A stretch of DNA of 64,000 nt from Lichenostomus cassidix (Eukaryota > Chordata > Aves > Passeriformes > Meliphagidae), in contig VLJF02000047.1 in assembly GCA_008360975.2 (NCBI GenBank), positions 2,055,169 through 2,119,168 on the forward strand, in the 5' to 3' direction. The first letter of the stretch is position 1, and each line of letters begins with the position of its first letter. Made by a program: the position numbers and the translations under genes. Below are positions 1 through 7,650 of the stretch, piece after piece. The notes under the pieces are model-generated. The model worked only from the letters and a program-made list of their open reading frames with translations. It did no database searches and was not told the DNA's origin.

Positions 1-144
1 NNNNNNNNNNNNNNNNNNNNNNNNNNNNNNNNNNNNNNNNNNNNNNNNNNNNNNNNNNNNNNNNNNNNNNNNNNNNNNNNNNNNNNNNNNNNNNNNNNNN
101 NNNNNNNNNNNNNNNNNNNNNNNNNNNNNNNNNNNNNNNNNNNN
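1..144. other. Assembly gap (N)
   Basis: This stretch is all N. It cuts off the left end of the provirus, so its 3' LTR is incomplete and no target-site duplication can be compared. Confidence 0.99.
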
Positions 145-246
145 TGGGGTTTTTTGTGGCTGGGTGTAGTTAAAGAGATAGGATTATATATATTTTTTTT
201 TTTTTTTTGGGTATATAAGTTAATGATAGGGGATAAAGGATTATTA
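145..246 (-). mobile_element. Partial 3' LTR, C-to-T edited on + strand
   Basis: This aligns with the outer end of the LTR at about 5970-6071. It shares the blocks 'gttaaagagatagga', a long T run, 'atataag' and 'gataggggataaagga'. Every C in that stretch of the intact LTR except one is T here, including the terminal CA, which reads TA. It is truncated by the gap on the left. I see no clean polypurine tract next to the boundary at 247, only T/A-rich sequence. Confidence 0.75.
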
Positions 247-3200
247 TATTATTAATTTAAGATATTTTATTTTTTTATTTTATAGTGTTGGTTTAAGGTT
301 TATTTTAATATTTTTTAATTTTAAATATATATATATACACACATATATATATAATTATGTATAAATAATGTTATGAATGGTGAATGGTGGTATGTTGTTA
401 TTTTAATTTTATATGTGGTTTTTTTTTAAAATTAAATTTTTTTGAGGGATATATTGTGGTTTTTTATTTTTTTGTATTATTTATTACGTATATTTTGGTT
501 TTTGGGTAAAGATAATTTTATGGATGGGTTTGTTTTTATGTGAGGTAGAATTAATTTAGATAGTTTTTTTTAACAAGTTTTTGGTATGTATTGTTGGGAT
601 TTTATTTTTATTTATTGTATGTAGAAGTTTAGATTGGGTAGGATTTGTTTGGTTGATGGAGCCTCGGGTATTGATTAATTAGGTGGTTTTTGTTAAATGT
701 TTTTAATTTTTGTAAGTTTTTTTATTTAATGTTTTTAGGGTGGTTTTTAATAGTTTACTATATTGTTTTATTTTGTTAGTAGTTGGTGTATGATAGGGAA
801 TGTGGTATATTTATTTAATGTTATGGTTTTTAGTTTAGTTGTTTATGAGGTTATTTTTAAAATGAGTTTTGTTATTTGATTTAATTTTTTTAGGGGTATT
901 ATGTTTTTATAGGATTTGGTTTTTAAGGCCTAGGATGGTGTTATGAGTAGTGGTATGAGGTATAGGGTAGGTTTTTAGTTATTTAGTGGTGGTTTTTATT
1001 ATTGTGAGTATATAGTGTTTGTTATGGTGGGTTTGAGGTAGTGTGATGTAATTAATTAGTTAGGTTTTTTTATATTTATATTTTGATTATTTTTTATTAT
1101 ATTATAGGGGTTTTATTTGTTTGGTTTGTTTGATGGTAGTATATGTTTTATAGTTATTGATAATTTGAGAGATGTAGTTTATGGTTAGATTTATTTTTTG
1201 GTTTTGTGTTTATTTATAGGTGGTATTTTTGTTTTGATGGTTTGAGGTATTATGGGTTTATTGAGTTAGGAATAAATTTTTTTAATGTTGTTAATTTAAG
1301 TTTATTTGGGATATTTTTATTTTTGTAGTTTGATTTATTTGTTTATTGTTTTGGTGTTTTTTATTAGTTTGATTTTTGGGGATATGGGTGTTTATATGGT
1401 GGATTTTTATAGGTAGTTTTTTTGTTTGGTTAGCGATGTTTTTTTATTTTTTAGTTGTTTAAATTGGGTTTTTTTATGTTGTTAATTAGGTTTTTTTATT
1501 TTTTTTAGTTAATTTTATAGAGTATTGGTTATTATTTATGAATTAGTATAAAGGTAGAGTTTTGGTTATTTTTTTTTAGTAATGTTTAGGGTTAATTGAA
1601 TGGTTTTGAGTTTAGTGAATTGGCTTGATTTACTTTTTTTTTTTAGTTTTTGTAATTTGTTGTGTGGGGTTTTATACAGTTGTTTTTTATTTTTGTTTTG
1701 TTTTTATAAGATGATAGGAATTATTAGTGAAAAGAGTGTAGTGTGTTTTATTTGTTGGTAGTTGGTTGTATGGTGGGTTTTTTTTTTGCATGGGTTATTT
1801 GTTTTAGTTTTTTTTTTTTTAGTTAGATTAAAATTTTTATTTTTAGGTTAATTTGTAATTATTTTTAAAATTTTAGGGTGATTTAGATTTTTTTATACGG
1901 GTGCGCTGTGTGATAAGGGTAATTTATTTGCTTTATGTGCTATTGGTGGTATGATGAGTAGAGGGAATTTTTGTTCTAAATATTTATTTTAGTATTGGTA
2001 GTTGAGGTGTTAGGAGGAGTTGTGTTTTTGTGTTAATTATTTTTGAGGTAGTTTGGATTTTTTTATATGTTGTTAGGATTTTTTTTTTTTGTTGGGGTGT
2101 AGTTGGTTTTAGATTTTTTGTAATTTTGGTTTTAAAATTTTAGTGGTTGGTTTTGGGTTTTATTAGGTATTTTTTGTTAAAGGTTTTAGGATAGGTTATG
2201 GTTTTTAGTTGTAGAGTAAAGTACATTTTTTACTTTTGGTTTTGTTTTGATTGGGTTAAGGGTTATTGTATGAGTAATTTTTTGTTTGATTTGGGTGAAG
2301 GTTTGTTGTTGTTTAGGGTTTTAGTGGAAATTATTTTTTTAATGGGTAATTAGGTAGAGAGGATTTATAATTTGGCTGTACTCAGGGATGTGTATTTTTT
2401 AAAAGTTTATAGTTTTTAGGAAAGTTTGTGGGTTTTTTTTGTTGGTTGGGGGGATATTGTGATGATTTTATTGATAATTTTAGTAGGAATTTGATGTTGT
2501 TTATTTTGTTATTTTATTTTTAGGAATTGGATTTTTTTGGTAGGTTTTTTGATTTTGTTTTTTTTATAGTGAAATTGGTTTTTAGGAGAATTTGGATTAT
2601 TTTTTTTTTAATTTTTTTTTTTGTTGTGTTTTTTATATAATGATGTTATTAATGTATTGTAAATGTTTTGGAGTTTTATTTTTTTTAATGTAGTTTGGAT
2701 TAGTTTATGATAAATGGTGGGATTGTGTTTTTATTTTTGGGGTAATTTGTTTTAGGTGTATTGTATGTTTTTTTAGGTGAAAGTAAATTGAGGTTTGTAT
2801 TTTGTTGTTAGAGGAATGGAGAAAAATGTATTTGTAATGTTAATAGTAGTATATTATTTTGTTGCTTTGGATTTTAGTTTATATTGGAGTTTTAGTATGT
2901 TTGGTATAGTAGTATTTAGAGGTGGAGTTATTTTATTTAAGGTATGATAGTTTATAGTTAATTTTAATTTTTTTTTAGATTTTTGTATAGGTTAGATGGG
3001 GTTGTTAAAGAATGAATGGGTTTTGTTGATTATTTTTTGGTTTTTTAGTTTATGGATTAGTTTGTGAATGGGAATTACGGTATTACGAGTTGTTTGGTAT
3101 TGTTGGCGGTGTATAATTGAGGTTGTAATTGGTATTTGTTGGTTTTTTTTTTTTAGGAGTTTTATTGTAGATGGGTTTTTTGATAGTTTAGGTAAGGTGT

Positions 3201-5075
3201 TTAATTGTTTTATGTTTTTTGTTTTTACAGTAGTTATTTTAAATGTTTATTGGAGTTTTTTTTGGTTTTTGAAATATTTATTTTGGAGGAAGTTTATATT
3301 TAAAATATATGGAGTTTTTGGGTTAGTTATAATGGAATGGTTTTTTTTATTTTTTTTTTTTAGTTAGGTTTATTTTAGTTTTTACGAGGGTTAAGTTTTG
3401 TGATTTTTTTGTAATGTTGGAAATAGAAATAGGTTTTGTTTTTATATGTTGTGATGGTATTATTGTGTATTGTGTATTAGTGTTAATTAAAGTTTTGTAT
3501 TTTTGTGGTTTTGATGTGTTAGGTTATTGAATTTATACTGTTTAAAAAATTTGGGTTTTTTGGTTTTCATTTGGTTAGAGGCAGGGTTTTTTTAATTATG
3601 GTGGGTATTTGTGTTAGAGGTTTTTTTAAGGGAATTAGATATATTGAGTAGAGTTATTTTTTTTTTGGTGGAGTTTTTTTTTTAGTTTTGTTTTTTTTTA
3701 ATTTACGTATTTGTTGTGTTAGGATAGCAGTGGGTTGTTTATTTTATTTGTTTATGTTTTTTTTATTGTTATATAGGAAATATTATAATTTATGTTGAGG
3801 GATATATTTAGTTTTTATAGCTGAGGAGTGTTTGCGTGGGGTAGTAGAATTTTTGGTTTGTATTTTTGAGATTTGGAGAAGGTTGTTTTTAATTTTTTTA
3901 TTGAGTTTTTTATGATTTTTTTTATTTTATTTTTTAGTTTTTGTAGATTTGTTTTTATAGTTGAGATTTTTGTATTTATTGGGTTATGTATGATATTTGT
4001 ATATGTTTGGAGTTTTTTTGTTACATTATGTATAGTTTTATGTTTGTTATTTTGTTTTATAATGGTTAAAGTAGAAGTATATTTTGATGGTTTTAGTTTT
4101 AGGAGTTTTTGTTATATTATAGGTATATATTTTATTTTATTTGGGTTTATAATTGGATTTGGGTTTGTTATGTTTTTTGAGAAGATAATTTTTATTATTG
4201 TTATTTTTTTTAAGCGTTGAATTTTTTGTTTTATAGTTTTTTATTGAGTTTGTTGTGAATAGAGATTGTTGGGATGTAGGTATTTTTTTTTGTAGTTTTG
4301 ATAGTTCGTTTTTAGAGGTTGTTGTAGTTAGGTTTATTTTGTATAGTTTGGTTGATATTTGGGTTACGTGATATAGTTTTTAAATGTTTTGTTTTAGTAG
4401 GATTTAGAAGTGTAATATTGTTTGTAGTATTTTAAAGATGGATGAATTAATTAATTATAGATTTATTATTTTGTTGGATATAATTTTTTTTTAGGTTGTG
4501 AAGGTTTTTTATATTTATGGATTTAATAATGATTTTTGATTTAGTTGTTGGTTTTGAGGGTCCCTCCCTATTGTTATTTGGGTGATTAGTTTTAAATTGG
4601 GTTTTTTTGTTTTTTGTAATAGGAGTAATTGTTATTGGTTTAGGTTTTTTTATTTTTTGTTTTATAATATCTGATAGTGTATGATAAGTATATGTTAGGG
4701 TTTAATATATTGTATTGTAGTTGTTTTTGTATTTTTTTTTAGATATTTTTTTACTTTAGTTGGTTTTGGGATTTGTTTAGGGGGAAATTTTTAGTTTATT
4801 GGATTAGAGAATTTTTTTAAAGTTTTATTTATGTTTTTTTATATTTTATATTATTTAAATTTTTTTATATTTGGATTAGGTGTTTGTTTTTGTTTAGTTT
4901 TTTTTTTTAGTTTTTATTTTGGTAAAATTGAATATTATATACATGGAAATTTTTAGGTAAAGTATTTGTATAATTAAGTTAATGGTTTTTTTAACATTTA
5001 GGAAAAATTGAATATTTTTAAAAGTTGATATACTAGATTTAAAGGGAAAGAGATGGGTGAGGAGTTAGGAAGTTT
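247..5075 (-). mobile_element. Hypermutated internal region of the provirus
   Basis: A hand count gives about 55 C in 145-5040 (roughly 1%), while G stays near a quarter of the bases and T near half. About 41 of the 55 residual C follow A or G. The short + strand frames at 3068-3367 and 3873-4220 encode Phe/Ile/Val/Trp-rich strings that only reflect T/G-rich DNA; they are not genes. The expected gag-pro-pol-env order would run right to left, but no motif is readable after this level of change. Confidence 0.75.
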
Positions 5076-5476
5076 CACTCTCTACTTTTTTAACAGGTTG
5101 GGTAATATTATTAATAAAACTCTAAAACAGGTTACTAAAACTAGAGGAGGAAATTAACAGAGCATGTACATCTTTAACTGTTTTTCATATTTTTTTACAG
5201 ATTGTTAGTATTACACACATTACTATAACAAGTTGGAGTTGTGTCTCTGATTGGTGGAAATTATACATTAGGGACAGGATTGTTTTTACTTGTTGGTAGG
5301 GAAATAAATTTATGTGCTAAACAGACAGTATTATATTAAATAATTTTTTATCAAACAGCATAGTGATTATTGATGGTTGTAATTTAATATCAAGCGTTTA
5401 AAACTAGAATGTAATTATTCGGGGTTTTTTTTACTTTTTTTAATTTTATAAAAGGTGTAGAACAAGTAATTAAGGC
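5076..5476 (-). mobile_element. Lightly edited or unedited leader/gag-proximal region
   Basis: C returns abruptly from about 5077 ('ttcactctctac') and stays near 10% up to the primer-binding site, including C in TC context. In viral orientation this is the 5' leader and start of the body. It marks the boundary of the hypermutated tract. No start codon or splice donor could be assigned with confidence. Confidence 0.6.
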
Positions 5477-5494
5477 CCCGTAAGTTGGGCGCCA
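5477..5494 (-). promoter_or_regulatory. Primer-binding site, tRNA-Lys type
   Basis: On the minus strand it begins TGGCGCCCAACTTACGGG. The first ten bases equal the 3' end complement of lysine tRNA used by betaretroviruses and lentiviruses, and the rest is a near match. A 4-base spacer separates it from the CA end of the 5' LTR at 5499. It fixes both the element's orientation and its class. Confidence 0.85.
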
Positions 5495-5498
5495 AATA

Positions 5499-6071
5499 TG
5501 TCGCGGGTCAATGATAAGATTTTCTTTTTTTTGAGAGTGAAGGGTTTTGACACTTTTTTTTTTACTTTTAACAGAATTTTTTAGATGGAAGTGAAGAAAA
5601 AATTATTTATTTAATAAAATTACGCAGAGTGCCTTATAAGGCACAGGGGAAGGGGAAAAAACAAGGTGAAAGGCAGTTATTTAACTTGATTAAAAAGTCT
5701 TTTTTTCAGACGCAGTTTTTCTCTTTTTCGCCCCCCACCCGGGGCCGGGCGGAGCTTTCTGGAGAGCTCTGCTGTTTTTTGGCTTTTTTGGGTCTCCGGG
5801 TGGTAAAGCAGATCGAAGAGAAGGGGTCCAAACGAGGAAAAAGAAGAAGAATGGAAAAAACGGGAATAGAGCTCACCCTGACCTTTGTCCAGCACGCAGT
5901 TTCTGCCGGGCGACGAATCCTCCCCCGGAGCAAGGCTTGGAGAAAATGTTTTCAAAACAACTCGCGTTTTTTTCTGCGGCTGGGTGCAGTTAAAGAGATA
6001 GGACTACACATTTTTACACTTTTTTTTTTTTTTTTGCATATAAGCCAACGATAGGGGATAAAGGATTATCA
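5499..6071 (-). mobile_element. 5' LTR, intact and unedited, 573 bp
   Basis: On the minus strand it starts TGATAATCC (at 6071) and ends GCGACA (at 5499). A TATA box inside a 16-bp palindrome (5629-5644) is followed about 25 bases later by AATAAA (5606-5611), implying a very short R, as in betaretroviruses. U3 is thus about 430-465 bp and U5 about 90-100 bp. A second TATA-like TTATATG lies near 6035-6045, close to the outer edge. C content is normal, unlike the other LTR. The frames at 5629-6054 (+) and 5677-5955 (-) are inside the LTR and not considered coding. Confidence 0.85.
5606..5644 (-). promoter_or_regulatory. LTR TATA box and poly(A) signal
   Basis: TTATAAG lies in the palindrome GTGCCTTATAAGGCAC (5629-5644). 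AATAAA on the minus strand is at 5606-5611. The spacing is characteristic of betaretroviral LTRs, where the poly(A) signal sits just upstream of or at the cap site. Because the TATA sequence is palindromic, it could also serve the + strand. Confidence 0.6.
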
Positions 6072-6490
6072 TGCTGGACGGCACCCCATTTTCGGAGCGG
6101 TCCGTGGGGAGTGGTGTCCCGCGGGGCCCCGAGCCGGCGGCGCCGCTCTCCCTCCCCGGGCTGGGGGCCGCCGGGTCAGCCCCCCCCCGCCCCCGCTCCG
6201 ACCTGTGTCGCCGCCGCCGCCGCCATACGCTGCGTGCCGAGGGCCCCTTTTAAGGGACCGGAAGAGGCGGGGGGGGGCCATATAGTCGACCGCGGCGGTG
6301 CCCGCCCCGGCACACGCGGATCCCGCCAGCCCCCCGCGCCGTCCACAGCACCGCACGCTTCAGCACAAGCCCGCAAAGCCCGGAAAATGCTGCGGTGGCA
6401 CCCTCGGACTCCGCATTTTGTTCAGGCGGCACAGTAGACGCATATTGCCTCAGAGAAGACCCCGCGGCCGCCCTTTTTGAACTCGGCAAC
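6072..6490. promoter_or_regulatory. CpG-rich block beside the provirus
   Basis: A GC- and CpG-dense stretch begins directly at the LTR edge, with GC-box-like runs, a (CGC)n tract near 6208-6226 and a G run near 6268-6278. It looks like a CpG-island promoter that the provirus inserted beside. Several short frames cross it in all phases (for example 6111-6437 + and 6250-6615 -), rich in Pro/Arg/Ala as expected from GC-rich DNA. None is recognised. Confidence 0.6.
6246..6264. promoter_or_regulatory. Serum-response-element-like CArG plus ETS site
   Basis: CCTTTTAAGG (6246-6255) matches the CArG consensus CC(A/T)6GG exactly, and an ETS core CCGGAAG follows within a few bases. CArG next to ETS is the arrangement bound by SRF with a ternary complex factor. 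A CCATATAG sequence lies shortly downstream. Binding is inferred from motifs only. Confidence 0.45.
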
Positions 6491-7054
6491 ACTGCGCATG
6501 TGCGAACGATGCCGACGCCATTTTGGTAGTCCAATGCACTGCGCATGTGCGAACGATGCCGACGCCATTTTGGCACTCTACTGCACCGCGCATGTGCAAA
6601 TGATGCCGACGCCATTTTGGTAGTTCACTACACTGCGCATGTGCGAACGATGCCGACGCCATTTTGGTAGTTTACTGCACTGCGCATGTGCGAACGATGC
6701 CGACGCCATTTTGTTAGTTTACTGCACTGCGCATGTGCGAATGATGCCGACGCCATTTTGGTAGTTCACTGCACTGCGCATGTGCAAATGATGCCGACGC
6801 CATTTTGGTAGTTTACTGCACTGCGCATGTGCGAATGATGCCGACGCCATTTTGGTAGTTCACTGCACTGCGCATGTGCGAATGATGCCGACGCCATTTT
6901 GGTAGTTCACTGCCCTGCGCATGTGCGAATGATGCCGACGCCATTTTGGTAGTTCACTGCACTGCGCATGTGCGAATGATGCCGACGCCATTTTGGTAGT
7001 TCACTGCACTGCGCATGTGCGAACGATGCCGACGCCATTTTGGTAGTCCAGTGC
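6491..7054. repeat. Tandem array, 12 x 47 bp, NRF1-like plus YY1-like motifs
   Basis: Twelve exact-length 47-bp units run without indels (starts at 6491, 6538, 6585 ... 7055 begins the 13th, which runs into the next segment). Each contains TGCGCATGTGCG, one base off the palindromic NRF1 consensus, and about 15 bases later GACGCCATTTTGG, which fits the YY1 core CCAT. Units differ by a few substitutions (gcgaacg / gcgaatg / gcaaatg). The same unit occurs twice in each of the telomere-proximal cassettes at 29670 and 60446. Short minus-strand frames such as 6450-6662 are repeat by-products. Confidence 0.85.
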
Positions 7055-7221
7055 ACTGCGCATGTGCGAAATAGGGGCGCCGCCATATTAATGGACGCGC
7101 CTATGCTTCTCCGGCCGCCGCCATCTTTTGTACGGAACAAATCAGGACCCCGCGCTATAGGTGACTACTTTATGCGCCTGATCGAAATTAAAAACTCGTA
7201 TTTCGCGCTTTTGGGACATTT
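7034..7221. promoter_or_regulatory. Promoter-like segment, copy 1 of a direct duplication
   Basis: About 188 bp, matching 7464-7650 at roughly 90%. It holds an NRF1-like site (end of the 47-bp array) and two full-length YY1 consensus sites, GCCGCCATATT (7079-7089) and GCCGCCATCTT (7117-7127). In minus orientation these read AANATGGCGGC, the form that often overlaps start codons of short-5'UTR genes. A weak donor-like AG|GTGACT lies near 7158. Confidence 0.6.
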
Positions 7222-7463
7222 ATGCACTCAGCAAACAGCTGCAGGGGCGTCCTCTATACTGTCCGCGTCGCCCACGGGCGGCGGCAACCGCGCGAGCGGT
7301 GGGAAAAAACCGGAATTTGCCGATCGCTTTCGGGACAAAATGGCGGCTCCGCCGAACCGCAGCGCGCACACCCGCCCCCAAAGACCACTCCGCACCTGTC
7401 CGCAGCGCCGGGGAAGCCCGCCAAGCAGCCGAATCGCCGTTTTCGGGGTCAGGACTTCGCGGC
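7222..7463. other. CpG-rich spacer between the duplicated promoter segments
   Basis: GC-rich, CpG-dense sequence includes 'acaaaatggcggctcc', a YY1-type ATGGCGGC on the + strand near 7338, and another CCGCCATTTTG at the right end. Overlapping frames exist on both strands (7040-7477 +, 7228-7614 -), but none resembles a known protein. Confidence 0.5.
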
Positions 7464-7650
7464 CGCCATTTTGGTAGTCCAGTGCACCGCGCATGTGCGA
7501 AACGGGCGCCGCCATATTAATGGGTGCGCCTGTGCTTTTCCGGCCGCCGCCATCTTTTGTACGGAACAAATCGGGACCCCGCGCTACGGGTGAGTACTTT
7601 AAGCGCCTGATCAAAATTTAAAACCTGGATTTCGAGCTTTTGGGACATTT
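7464..7650. promoter_or_regulatory. Promoter-like segment, copy 2 of a direct duplication
   Basis: Second copy of 7034-7221. It carries an NRF1-like GCGCATGTGCG and YY1 sites GCCGCCATATT (7508-7518) and GCCGCCATCTT (7546-7556). On the + strand it has a better splice donor, GG|GTGAGTAC at 7590. It marks the end of the CpG-rich block; AT content rises sharply after it. Confidence 0.6.

Larger units (their letters stand above)
145..6071 (-). mobile_element. Endogenous betaretrovirus-like provirus, hypermutated, antisense
   Basis: Seen: an LTR at 5499-6071 bounded by TG...CA. Four bases inside it lies a tRNA-Lys-type primer-binding site. A second, truncated copy of the same LTR end sits at 145-246, about 5.2 kb away. 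Both read on the minus strand. Between them the + strand is almost free of C, so the viral sense strand is almost free of G, and all reading frames are destroyed. Known: lysine-tRNA priming and an LTR with TATA box and AATAAA close together are typical of betaretroviruses and class II (ERVK-like) endogenous elements. Inference: one provirus copied under heavy cytidine deamination of its minus-strand cDNA. The internal region is shorter than the usual 7 kb or so, so a deletion is likely. No gag, pol or env domain could be recognised by eye. Confidence 0.85.

Noticed and set aside
3068..4220. Phe/Val-rich + strand frames that look like small membrane proteins
   Set aside because: They arise from T/G-rich hypermutated DNA on the strand opposite to the provirus. 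Hydrophobic codons are expected from that composition.
145..5075. Bisulfite-read contamination as the cause of missing C
   Set aside because: Surviving C are not mainly in CpG, C returns abruptly inside the same element, and editing is restricted to the provirus. It remains a formal possibility for raw-read inspection.
145..5075. Fungal RIP-type mutation
   Set aside because: RIP acts on both strands, giving C-to-T and G-to-A together. Here G is intact on the + strand and the surroundings are vertebrate-like.
5629..6054. 141-codon + strand frame
   Set aside because: It lies wholly inside the retroviral LTR and is antisense to it.
7040..7614. Overlapping 120-145 codon frames in the CpG block
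   Set aside because: CpG-rich DNA rarely contains stops. The frames overlap on both strands and cross the duplicated promoter segments.
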